Below, in pieces: positions 1 to 6,129 of a DNA stretch of 8,616 nt (position 1 is its first letter; every line of letters starts with the position of its first letter). Origin of the DNA: G039029935 sp039029935 (lineage in GTDB: Bacteria; Chloroflexota; Anaerolineae; Caldilineales; Caldilineaceae); assembly GCA_039029935.1 (NCBI GenBank), contig JBCCFC010000559.1:1-8616 (forward strand), given 5' to 3'. Below the pieces are notes generated by a model. The model was not told the DNA's origin. It saw nothing but the letters and a program-made list of their open reading frames with translations, and did not search any database. Made by a program: the position numbers and the translations under genes.

Positions 1-7
1 AACATTC

Positions 8-838
8 ATGATTAATTTTTCTTGTTTATCGCAAACCACACACAAATCTTGGTCGCGCCTCTATCCGGTTCTACTGGGTAGTGTTTTTGTTCTGCTGCTT
101 TCTGCTTGTGTCATCCAGCCCATCCAAGCACCAGAAGGTGTAGATGAGCCGGTGACAGAGGAACCTGCTGACGATATGACCGCAGACCCGTTGGAGGAGG
201 CATTTCGGGATGCGGTGGTGGATGCTGCGGATGCCGAGCCTGATGAGATTGTTGATACACTGACCGCTTTGGTCCCAGAGAATGAGGATTTAATTTGGGA
301 TGAAGATGGCCGTCTATTGGTGTCCACATGGACTTCATGGAATGGATACGACGATATTGTTGGCGAAGATATGGAGCTAGCGGTCGAAATCTGGGTGACA
401 GCCGTGCCACAAACGCAGATATTCTGCCAGAATTATGCAGCAACCGAAGACGTATCACGTGACCTGCGGTTGGAGCAGCTACTCGGCTTACCACCCCATG
501 ATGGCAAAAATCGTTTTGTCGAGGTGTGGGTGCATCCAGACGATTTGTTCCGTCCTAGCCCTGACCCAGAAGTTGACGATACTACTGTCGGGCTAGAGGT
601 TCCATCAGAAGACGAGTTTGAATCTGCGGAAGACTATGAACAGCACACCGAGTGGTATAACTATCAAACCAGCATTTCCTATGATGAGCAAAATGGCTAT
701 CCGTGGACACGCCTGGGCTATACCTATGATTGGGGCAATCCAGAGAGCGAAGTTGGCTTGAGTGAGTTTGTTGTATGGGCTGGCTCTGTGATTGGTGTTG
801 AGGAAGTCTATAGCAACGACGAATATTGTACGCCATAA
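8..838 (+). CDS. Acidic lipoprotein of unknown function
   Basis: This 276-residue protein is predicted to be exported and lipid-anchored. A basic N-terminus is followed by a hydrophobic stretch at about residues 20-33 and a lipobox L-S-A-C ending at Cys34, the expected lipidated residue after signal peptidase II cleavage. A proline- and acid-rich linker (about 40-80) leads to a folded-looking domain (about 95-276) rich in Trp, Tyr, Asp and Glu, with motifs such as VWVHPDDLFRP (173-183) and YPWTRLGYTYDWGN (231-244). Beyond Cys34 the mature chain has only two cysteines, Cys140 and Cys274, which could form a disulfide. I do not recognise a named domain and assign no function. The net charge is strongly negative. 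Only seven bases precede the ATG, so its ribosome-binding site and upstream context cannot be judged; a start further upstream is possible. The gene is separated from the next by 94 bp holding a strong hairpin, so it is probably transcribed separately. Confidence 0.85.
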   Translation: MINFSCLSQTTHKSWSRLYPVLLGSVFVLLLSACVIQPIQAPEGVDEPVTEEPADDMTADPLEEAFRDAVVDAADAEPDEIVDTLTALVPENEDLIWDEDGRLLVSTWTSWNGYDDIVGEDMELAVEIWVTAVPQTQIFCQNYAATEDVSRDLRLEQLLGLPPHDGKNRFVEVWVHPDDLFRPSPDPEVDDTTVGLEVPSEDEFESAEDYEQHTEWYNYQTSISYDEQNGYPWTRLGYTYDWGNPESEVGLSEFVVWAGSVIGVEEVYSNDEYCTP

Positions 839-859
839 CCACAAATTGGGGGATCGAGA

Positions 860-894
860 TAGAAGTTCGACTTTTAGCAAAAGTCGAACTTCTA
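860..894. terminator. Perfect 16-bp palindrome with 3-nt loop; likely hairpin terminator or dispersed palindromic repeat
   Basis: The left arm TAGAAGTTCGACTTTT (860-875) and right arm AAAAGTCGAACTTCTA (879-894) are exact reverse complements around the loop AGC. It lies 21 bp after the lipoprotein stop and 38 bp before the reductase start, where a terminator is expected. There is no downstream T-run on the plus strand; the T-run lies inside the left arm, so it is not a textbook intrinsic terminator in either direction. Part of the right arm, GAACTTCTA, is repeated at 897-905. The perfect symmetry would also suit a dispersed intergenic palindrome (REP/BIME-like) or a binding site for a dimeric protein. 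Confidence 0.6.
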
Positions 895-932
895 CAGAAC
901 TTCTATATTGAGTAGATACAGAGGAACCAACC

Positions 933-1838
933 ATGCACTATCAAAAGCTAGGTCGCACAGACCTATCCGTTAGCTCCATCGCACTCGGCTGTGTCACTTT
1001 TGACCGCGAGATCGACAAATCCACCGCTTTCACCATCATGGACCACGCCCTAGAACGAGGACTCAATCTGTTTGATACGGCAGAGGCATATGCCGAAGGA
1101 AAATCAGAAACAGTGGTCGGTGAATGGCTGAACGCGCGGGGCAACCGTGATAAGATTGTCCTTGCAACCAAGGCATCACCACCCTTTGGCAATCGTATCA
1201 TTGAAGCCGCCGAGGCCAGCCTACAACGGCTTCAAACTGATGTCATCGACCTCTATCAACTCCACGCGTGGGACAACGAAACACCCCTAGCCGAAACCTT
1301 GGCAGCACTCAACACGCTGGTTGCTCAGGGCAAGGTTCGCTATATTGGCTGTAGCAACTTTATGGCATGGCAGGTGTGCAAAGCATTGTGGCAGGCCGAT
1401 GTGCATGGTTTGCCGCGCATGGAATCGGTGCAGCCCAACTACAACGTGGCAATCCGAGACATTGAGACCGAGTTACTACCTTTCTGCGCTGAGGAAGAGA
1501 TTGGCTCAATCACCTATAGTCCCTTGGGGGCAGGCTTCTTAACGGGCAAATATCACAGTGTCGGCACTGCGCCCAAAGGAACACGCTTTGACATCAAGCC
1601 TGCACACTGGGATGTCTACAAGGGCGATGCCTCCATGCGGCGTATGGAAGGACTGCGCAACATCGCCTCAGAAACGGGCCGTAGCATGGTCAACCTAGCC
1701 CTGTCATGGGTGATTGGTCAACCTGGTGTCTCGTCTGTGCTGGTTGGGGCGCGCAAATTGTCACACATCGACCAAGCATTCGAGGCAGAGGAAATGGGCT
1801 TGGACCCAGAATTGCGCGCTGCCATCAATGCACTATAG
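933..1838 (+). CDS. Aldo/keto reductase
   Basis: This 301-residue protein is an NAD(P)H-dependent oxidoreductase of the aldo/keto reductase superfamily, expected to be cytoplasmic and to interconvert carbonyls and alcohols on a small substrate. The (alpha/beta)8 barrel landmarks are in order: N-terminal YQKLGRTDLSVS; F-D-T-A with Asp48; Tyr53; Lys80; and L-H with His111, which together supply the Asp-Tyr-Lys-His catalytic tetrad. GKVRYIGCSNF (133-143), QPNYN (167-171) and SPLGAG (196-201) are family signatures. VLVGARKLSHIDQ (269-281) is the usual C-terminal cofactor-binding segment. Length is near the family norm, so the gene looks intact. GAGGAA at 921-926 lies six bases before the ATG and supports the start. 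The amidohydrolase gene follows after 17 bp, so the two are probably co-transcribed. The substrate cannot be read from the sequence. Confidence 0.95.
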   Translation: MHYQKLGRTDLSVSSIALGCVTFDREIDKSTAFTIMDHALERGLNLFDTAEAYAEGKSETVVGEWLNARGNRDKIVLATKASPPFGNRIIEAAEASLQRLQTDVIDLYQLHAWDNETPLAETLAALNTLVAQGKVRYIGCSNFMAWQVCKALWQADVHGLPRMESVQPNYNVAIRDIETELLPFCAEEEIGSITYSPLGAGFLTGKYHSVGTAPKGTRFDIKPAHWDVYKGDASMRRMEGLRNIASETGRSMVNLALSWVIGQPGVSSVLVGARKLSHIDQAFEAEEMGLDPELRAAINAL

Positions 1839-1855
1839 GCTAAAAGGAGCTTCAT

Positions 1856-2869
1856 ATGAGCCAGTCTCAGTTTTTTACCTTTATAGAAGCCGATGCCGAG
1901 TTTGTGGCTCGTCACGTCGAACCGTATTTACCTGACAAAATTTTTGACGCCCATGCTCATCTCTTCTGCCATGAACACTATACCGCCGAGACCATGCCAC
2001 CCTCACTGGCAAATACACCGTCAACAATCGGATTGGATGTCTATCGTGACTATGTAAATTGGATTCACCCCAATCAACGCACGTTGGGTGGCCTCTTCTT
2101 TGGTTTGGCCTTTTTGGGTGATCGGGTAGCGAATAACGATTTTGTGGCGCAGGAAGTCCAAAAGGGTCAGCAACATGGATTTGCTGCCTACGGTCAGATG
2201 ATCATCGACCCGCAAATGGACCCTGACTATGTGCGCCAAGAAGTACAGCGATGTGGCTTTGTTGGCCTAAAACCCTACCACCTCATGGCACAAGTCGAAG
2301 GACCGACCTTCCAATCACCGATTGAAGCCTATCTGCCGGAGAGCCATATTCAAGTGGCGCACGAGTTGGGGCTGAGTGTCACACTCCACATGGTCCGTGA
2401 TCGCGCCATCGCTGACCCCATCAACCAAGCAACCATTCGCCACTACTGTGAAACCTACCCCAACATGCGCATGATTCTGGCACACGCCGCACGTGGCTTT
2501 AACCCTTGGCACACGATTGAAGGCATCCACAGCCTAGCAGGGCTACCCAATGTTTGGTGCGACACCTCGGCTGTGACCGAAGCAGGGGCGTTTGAGGCCA
2601 TCATTGACACGCTGGGGCATGAGCGGCTGCTCTACGGCACGGACTTTCATGTCAGCCACATGCGTGGACGCTGTATTGCCATCGGTGACTCGTTTCATTG
2701 GATTTATGCGGATGAGATGGATTTGGCCGAGAAGCACATCAACCTCCAGCCCGTCTTGATTGGGCTTGAGTCGCTGCGCAGTTTGATGTTAGCACTCCAC
2801 CGCATGAAACTCAGCGACACACAGATTGAAGACATTTTTTATGGAAACGCGGCCCACTTATTCCTCTGA
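1856..2869 (+). CDS. Amidohydrolase family metal-dependent hydrolase (Amidohydro_2 type)
   Basis: This 337-residue protein resembles the TIM-barrel amidohydrolases of the Amidohydro_2 group, which includes metal-dependent hydrolases and decarboxylases. Strand 1 carries D-A-H-A-H at 31-35, with metal ligands His33 and His35. Further expected active-site residues are G-L-K-P-Y (137-141), His178 in VTLHMV, His210 in ILAHAARG and Asp263 in LLYGTDFHVS. The C-terminus ends in the usual signature IEDIFYGNAAHLF (324-336). No signal peptide is visible, so it should be cytoplasmic. AAGGAG at 1844-1849 sits six bases before the ATG and fixes the start. It lies 17 bp downstream of the aldo/keto reductase and probably shares its transcript, which hints that both act on related small molecules; that link is inference. 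Hydrolase versus decarboxylase activity cannot be told apart here. Confidence 0.9.
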   Translation: MSQSQFFTFIEADAEFVARHVEPYLPDKIFDAHAHLFCHEHYTAETMPPSLANTPSTIGLDVYRDYVNWIHPNQRTLGGLFFGLAFLGDRVANNDFVAQEVQKGQQHGFAAYGQMIIDPQMDPDYVRQEVQRCGFVGLKPYHLMAQVEGPTFQSPIEAYLPESHIQVAHELGLSVTLHMVRDRAIADPINQATIRHYCETYPNMRMILAHAARGFNPWHTIEGIHSLAGLPNVWCDTSAVTEAGAFEAIIDTLGHERLLYGTDFHVSHMRGRCIAIGDSFHWIYADEMDLAEKHINLQPVLIGLESLRSLMLALHRMKLSDTQIEDIFYGNAAHLFL

Positions 2870-2940
2870 TCACCGTTGATAATTTGCTCTACTGTGACAC
2901 CTGTAGTAGGCTTTAGACCGTAATCTTATTTAGCTTAGAG

Positions 2941-2954
2941 TAACACAGAAAATC
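2941..2954 (+). repeat. 14-bp direct repeat, copy 1
   Basis: TAACACAGAAAATC is repeated exactly at 3065-3078, with start-to-start spacing of 124 bp. The two copies bracket the paired inverted-repeat structure at 2954-3043. The last base of this copy is also the first base of the first hairpin. Confidence 0.8.
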
Positions 2955-3043
2955 GCCACTTGGCATCTGTGGCGAGACCTTCGAGGGGTGACAAGATGGA
3001 TTGCGCTTGTACAACGTACATTGCCGTCACCTCCCGAAGGTCT
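2954..3043. other. Two abutting inverted repeats; candidate structured RNA, operator or non-autonomous mobile element
   Basis: Hairpin A has arms CGCCAC (2954-2959) and GTGGCG (2969-2974) around a 9-nt loop. Hairpin B begins at the very next base: arm AGACCTTCGAGGGGTGAC (2975-2992) pairs with GTCACCTCCCGAAGGTCT (3026-3043) at 16 of 18 positions. Its 33-nt loop contains a third small stem, TGTAC (3008-3012) with GTACA (3016-3020). The loop of hairpin A includes GGCAT (2962-2966), complementary to ATGCC at 3052-3056, so a pseudoknot is conceivable. There is no open reading frame of note. The element lies between the amidohydrolase and the phosphotransferase and ends about 40 bp before the latter's start, so it could be a 5' leader structure. 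I do not recognise a named riboswitch. Confidence 0.5.
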
Positions 3044-3064
3044 AACTATGTATGCCGGGTAGTC

Positions 3065-3078
3065 TAACACAGAAAATC
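3065..3078 (+). repeat. 14-bp direct repeat, copy 2
   Basis: TAACACAGAAAATC matches 2941-2954 exactly. This copy ends five bases before the ATG of the phosphotransferase, so it covers the place where a ribosome-binding site would lie. It contains no good Shine-Dalgarno sequence. Confidence 0.8.
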
Positions 3079-3083
3079 AATCT

Positions 3084-4097
3084 ATGCGTACAAACTATTT
3101 ACCATCAGAACTAGATTGGTCTACATGGGGACCAATGTTTACAGATGTAGATGTATGGCAACGTCTCATTGTCGATATTTGCGAGAAGGAAGAACTAGGC
3201 ATTCCCAAAACCATTGAGGTCGGGAACCCTGGCACCTGCGCCGTATTTATCGTGACCTTGCCATCAGAGCAGTTGGTCATGAAAATCTATCCACCGATGC
3301 TGCCGGATGATTTTGGCAAGGAGCGCGAAGCCTATAAATTGCTGACTTATCGGCTCCACAGACTGCCGACCCATATCACCGATGGCATTGCCGAGGATCA
3401 AATCGACTGGCCCTATCTCATCATGGGCTGGTGCGAGGGTGATACGATTGGCGATGTCTTTGACGAGTTATCTGCTGATGACCGCCTAAAAATTGGTGCG
3501 GAACTGGGGCAGATGATCCGTGTCATCCATGACAGCAAACTGGACAAATGCACATCCTTCCCAGCAAAGCCAGCCGATCAGCATCGCCAATGGCAGGCAT
3601 TTTTGCAAAAACGTCAAGCCGCTTTTATCGCTGAACTCGAAGAGGATACGGAGTTATCACCAGAAGTACTCGAGGGCGCACGTGAATTTGTCGACACGAT
3701 GATGCCTGACCTACTGGATGAAACCGAACCGATGGTGTTGCTTCATGCCGACCTGACCGAGGACCATCTACTATTGCTCCAAGGCGATGGCCTTGTCAAT
3801 CTCAATGACTGGACAATTTCTGCGTTGATTGATTGGGCCGACGCCGAAGTGGGTGCTGCCGCCTATGATTGGGTCGCCCTGTGGTTTGGCCTCTGTCAAC
3901 GCGACCATGCCATGTTTCGTGAGGTGCTAACGTCCTACAACCCGGACACTACCTTTGACGGTAGCTTCTATCGGCGATTGATGGCCTATACACTGCTCCA
4001 CCGCTTTGGCCCCGGCATCATTGACCATGTACTGTCTGAGGTTGACTATGAAGGCACAGCGACGTTTAACCATCTGATCAAAACCCTATTCGCTTAA
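3084..4097 (+). CDS. APH-family phosphotransferase (kinase-like fold)
   Basis: This 337-residue protein has the aminoglycoside-phosphotransferase/choline-kinase-like fold and should transfer phosphate from ATP to a small hydroxyl or amino substrate. Visible landmarks are Lys67 in LVMKIYP (the ATP-binding lysine), an acidic residue in the following helix (Glu80 or Glu82), the hinge-like WPYLIMGWCEG (109-119), the catalytic loop LLHADLTEDHLLL (219-231) with Asp223, and SALIDWADAEVG (247-257) with Asp250 as the magnesium-binding aspartate. The residue that is normally Asn in the catalytic loop (H-x-D-x-x-x-x-N) is His228. An N-terminal extension of about 40 residues precedes the small lobe. Family members include antibiotic kinases and many metabolic kinases; nothing here supports calling it a resistance gene. 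The start has no clear Shine-Dalgarno sequence. The dehydrogenase gene starts 9 bp downstream, suggesting an operon. Confidence 0.85.
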   Translation: MRTNYLPSELDWSTWGPMFTDVDVWQRLIVDICEKEELGIPKTIEVGNPGTCAVFIVTLPSEQLVMKIYPPMLPDDFGKEREAYKLLTYRLHRLPTHITDGIAEDQIDWPYLIMGWCEGDTIGDVFDELSADDRLKIGAELGQMIRVIHDSKLDKCTSFPAKPADQHRQWQAFLQKRQAAFIAELEEDTELSPEVLEGAREFVDTMMPDLLDETEPMVLLHADLTEDHLLLLQGDGLVNLNDWTISALIDWADAEVGAAAYDWVALWFGLCQRDHAMFREVLTSYNPDTTFDGSFYRRLMAYTLLHRFGPGIIDHVLSEVDYEGTATFNHLIKTLFA

Positions 4098-4106
4098 TCA
4101 TCTATC

Positions 4107-4979
4107 ATGAAATCAATCTTAAACATCGTAAAGCTAGCTGCGCTTGTGTGGCTATTTCGCTCATTATGGCGGCGAATGCGTACAGGTAGAACCATACCAG
4201 CCTATCCTGCATCCGACCCCGGCACAGCATTGATTACAGGTGCATCCAGTGGCATCGGGGCTACCTATGCGCGACGATTGGCATCAGAAGGGTATGACCT
4301 CATCCTTGTCGCACGGCGCACGGCCTTGTTAGAGACCTTGTGTGAAGAGTTGCGGTCCACCTACGACATCCAAGCGACCCCATTAACCGCCGACCTCGCC
4401 ACCAAAGCGGGCGTTGATGCGGTCTCACAATGTATTCAACAACAGGATAACCTTGATATTCTCATCAACAACGCCGGTTTTGGCACACTCGGTACACTGG
4501 TCGAAACCAAACTCGATTCACAACTCGCCATGCTACACGTTCACATGACCGCAACTATGCAGTGTACCCATGCCGCCCTCCCTGCCATGATTGCACGGCA
4601 ACGCGGTGCGATTATCAACGTGTCCTCGGTCGCTGCATTCATCCATATGCGCGGTGGCGTCAACTACTGTGCCACCAAAGCTTATCTCAACAATTTCTCA
4701 CAGGGGCTGCAATCAGAAATCAAATCATCGGGTGTACGCATCCAAGCATTGTGTCCTGGTTTCACCTACACAGGCTTCCACGACACCGAAGAATACGCAC
4801 TAATTGGCCGCTCACGTGGGCCCGCGTTTTTGTGGATGCAGGCGGATGATGTTGTGGATGCGTCGCTGCGTGGATTGTCAAGTGGGCAGGTGGTTGTTGT
4901 GCCCGGCCACTTCTATCAATTTGCCGTGTTTTTGTTGAAACTACCGCTTGTTGGTGATGTGCTACGTCGTCTACGATAA
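4107..4979 (+). CDS. Short-chain dehydrogenase/reductase with N-terminal hydrophobic segment
   Basis: This 290-residue protein is a classical short-chain dehydrogenase/reductase. An N-terminal hydrophobic helix (about residues 5-18) followed by an Arg-rich stretch (RSLWRRMRTGR, 18-28) suggests a membrane anchor with the catalytic domain in the cytoplasm. The Rossmann motif TGASSGIG lies at 44-51, DLILVARR (64-71) ends strand 2, and NNAG is at 121-124. Ser174 in INVSS and Tyr187-x3-Lys191 (YCATK) form the catalytic core, and LCPGFTYTGF (215-224) is the post-catalytic cofactor loop. The position usually holding the tetrad Asn, in the helix of MLHVHMTAT, is His146. A second hydrophobic stretch lies at about 268-283. 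It resembles the DltE/YqjQ-like subgroup; the substrate is unknown. It starts 9 bp after the phosphotransferase stop without an obvious ribosome-binding site, so translational coupling is plausible. Confidence 0.92.
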   Translation: MKSILNIVKLAALVWLFRSLWRRMRTGRTIPAYPASDPGTALITGASSGIGATYARRLASEGYDLILVARRTALLETLCEELRSTYDIQATPLTADLATKAGVDAVSQCIQQQDNLDILINNAGFGTLGTLVETKLDSQLAMLHVHMTATMQCTHAALPAMIARQRGAIINVSSVAAFIHMRGGVNYCATKAYLNNFSQGLQSEIKSSGVRIQALCPGFTYTGFHDTEEYALIGRSRGPAFLWMQADDVVDASLRGLSSGQVVVVPGHFYQFAVFLLKLPLVGDVLRRLR

Positions 4980-4991
4980 ACCGGAACGACC

Positions 4992-5627
4992 TTAACCCGC
5001 TTCTAATTCTGCCTTGCTAAAGACAAATTTCACAGCACCTAGCAGCCCATCCAAATCACGTAGCGGGAATACACCTGGTTCACGGAGAAACAATTTTTGT
5101 GTGAGCTGACCAAACTCCCATGCAGGGCCGTTTGTGACAATACCATGTACGGGGATTTCATCGGTCTCATTATAACGTTGTGCAGCAATCATCTCAGCTA
5201 GGCACTGTGCCCATCCAAGATCAAAGTCATCCCGTTTTGCTTCCACAACAATGAGCAACGGCTTGCCCATAACAGTTCGACCAAGCGGCGAACGCGTACT
5301 GACCAAATAGTCTGGTACACCACTGCGTTTAATCTTCTCTTTTTGCGCAGAGTTTGTGCTGTCATCTTCAACCACTAACGGACGATGACTAAATAGAGAC
5401 AGTTTATCAGCATGGTGTCTAAATATTTCGCGTAGTAATGGATAAATGATGGCTTCTCGTCTTGCTGCCTCATCACGTACATCAACGTTTTGCATATCAA
5501 ACTCTAGATTTTCGACAAAGGCAGTAGAAGGCGATATTGATTCTGGCGTGATGATAGATTGCTGCTGAAGTGCAATATCGTATAGTTTTTGCACTTGATC
5601 AATCGTCTTAAAATGACTAAATGACAT
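4992..5627 (-). CDS. Stand-alone PD-(D/E)XK nuclease-fold protein, HsdR N-terminal-like
   Basis: This 211-residue protein resembles the N-terminal endonuclease domain of type I restriction HsdR subunits, but without helicase or motor domains. An early helix carries R-R-E-A-I with Glu58 (E-x3-Y-P-L-L). The PD motif is at 105-106 in GVPDYLV, and E-A-K is at 129-131 in LLIVVEAKRDDF. A conserved-looking downstream helix, WAQCLAEMIAAQ (139-150), contains Gln141 and Gln150. Asp106, Glu129 and Lys131 match a metal-dependent nuclease core, so activity is possible. The frame stays open upstream to 5702, but that extension would run into the response-regulator gene, and GGGAGG at 5635-5640 lies seven bases before the ATG at 5627, so the shorter start is preferred. 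It follows the response regulator by 37 bp on the same strand. No HsdM, HsdS or methylase gene is present. Similar lone proteins occur as uncharacterised genes in other bacteria; the role is unknown. Confidence 0.8.
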   Translation of the reverse strand: MSFSHFKTIDQVQKLYDIALQQQSIITPESISPSTAFVENLEFDMQNVDVRDEAARREAIIYPLLREIFRHHADKLSLFSHRPLVVEDDSTNSAQKEKIKRSGVPDYLVSTRSPLGRTVMGKPLLIVVEAKRDDFDLGWAQCLAEMIAAQRYNETDEIPVHGIVTNGPAWEFGQLTQKLFLREPGVFPLRDLDGLLGAVKFVFSKAELEAG

Positions 5628-5634
5628 CAATAAA

Positions 5635-5640
5635 CCTCCC
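5635..5640 (-). promoter_or_regulatory. Ribosome-binding site that sets the nuclease start
   Basis: Read on the minus strand this is GGGAGG, seven bases before the ATG at 5627. It decides in favour of the 211-residue form over the longer open frame reaching 5702. Confidence 0.8.
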
Positions 5641-5664
5641 TCTTGAAATGAAAAGCCACAGTGC

Positions 5665-6036
5665 TTATGCCAGCAATCCCTCAATCGTCTCAGCCAACAC
5701 ACGCAACCGCACGGGCTTACTCAAATACTCATTGGCTCCTGCCGCCAAACAACGCTCACGGTCGCCGTTCATCGCCAGTGCCGTCAGAGCAACGATTGGG
5801 ATGCTGTCCAATGAGCTATTTTGACGAATGTTCCGAATCGCTTCCAGTCCATCCATCTTTGGCATCTGAATGTCCATCAAAATCAAACTGGGGTGATCAC
5901 TCTGCACCTTTTCTAACGCTTCCAAGCCGTTGAGTGCCAGCACAACCCGATAGCCTTTAAAGGATAGATAATCAGACATCGTGGTGATATTTTCAGGGTT
6001 ATCTTCTGCTAATAAAATGGTTACTTCATCGTTCAT
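5665..6036 (-). CDS. Single-domain response regulator (receiver domain only)
   Basis: This 123-residue protein is a complete CheY-like receiver domain with no output domain. It has the acidic pair Glu11-Asp12 (LLAEDN), the phospho-acceptor Asp55 in LILMDIQMPKMDG, Thr85 in VALTA and Lys107 in YLSKPV. It should be phosphorylated by a histidine kinase encoded elsewhere and pass the signal by protein contact. The chosen ATG gives the normal receiver length. The frame is open upstream to a GTG at 6102, but that extension spans short tandem repeats and lacks domain features. GGAGG at 6054-6058 is 17 bases from the chosen ATG, too far for a standard ribosome-binding site, so the start is less certain than the domain call. 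The HsdR-like gene follows by 37 bp and may be co-transcribed. No kinase gene is nearby. Confidence 0.9.
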   Translation of the reverse strand: MNDEVTILLAEDNPENITTMSDYLSFKGYRVVLALNGLEALEKVQSDHPSLILMDIQMPKMDGLEAIRNIRQNSSLDSIPIVALTALAMNGDRERCLAAGANEYLSKPVRLRVLAETIEGLLA

Positions 6037-6077
6037 ATGTGTTTTCAGACAGTCCTCCACTGTGTTCAGTAGGTCAG

Positions 6078-6091
6078 TAATCGGTAATCGG
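6078..6091 (+). repeat. Short tandem repeat, two copies of TAATCGG
   Basis: TAATCGG occurs twice head to tail, preceded by a near-copy (TCAG) and followed by TATATC. The surrounding 93-bp gap (6037-6129) is rich in further degenerate forms such as CCGAC, CTACCGACC and GGTAGG on either strand. It lies upstream of the response regulator on the minus strand and may be part of its promoter region or replication-slippage debris. I could not identify clear -35 and -10 boxes. Confidence 0.45.
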
Positions 6092-6129
6092 TATATCAGC
6101 ACCGACTTACGGACCTACCGACCACTGGC

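Noticed and set aside
904..909. TATATT as a -10 box for the aldo/keto reductase operon
   Set aside because: No recognisable -35 element lies at the right distance, which falls within the palindrome.
2889..2909. Inverted repeat CTACT/AGTAG after the amidohydrolase, considered as a terminator
   Set aside because: Only five base pairs with an 11-nt loop and no T-run follows; it is not distinguishable from chance.
3084..4097. Aminoglycoside or hygromycin resistance kinase
   Set aside because: Only general APH-fold motifs are present, the catalytic loop is atypical, and there is no mobile or resistance context.
4110..4119. AAATCAATCT also found just before the phosphotransferase start (3074-3083)
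   Set aside because: A 10-bp AT-rich match, here inside the SDR coding sequence; most likely coincidence.
4992..5627. Type I restriction-modification or phage-defence island
   Set aside because: No methylase, specificity, helicase, integrase or other defence gene is present; the flanking genes are ordinary metabolic enzymes.
5628..5702. Longer N-terminus of the nuclease-fold protein (25 more residues)
   Set aside because: It would overlap the receiver gene, lacks a ribosome-binding site, and a strong one sits just before the internal ATG at 5627.
6037..6102. Longer GTG start of the response regulator
   Set aside because: The added residues run through tandem repeats, have no domain features, and the shorter form is exactly receiver length.
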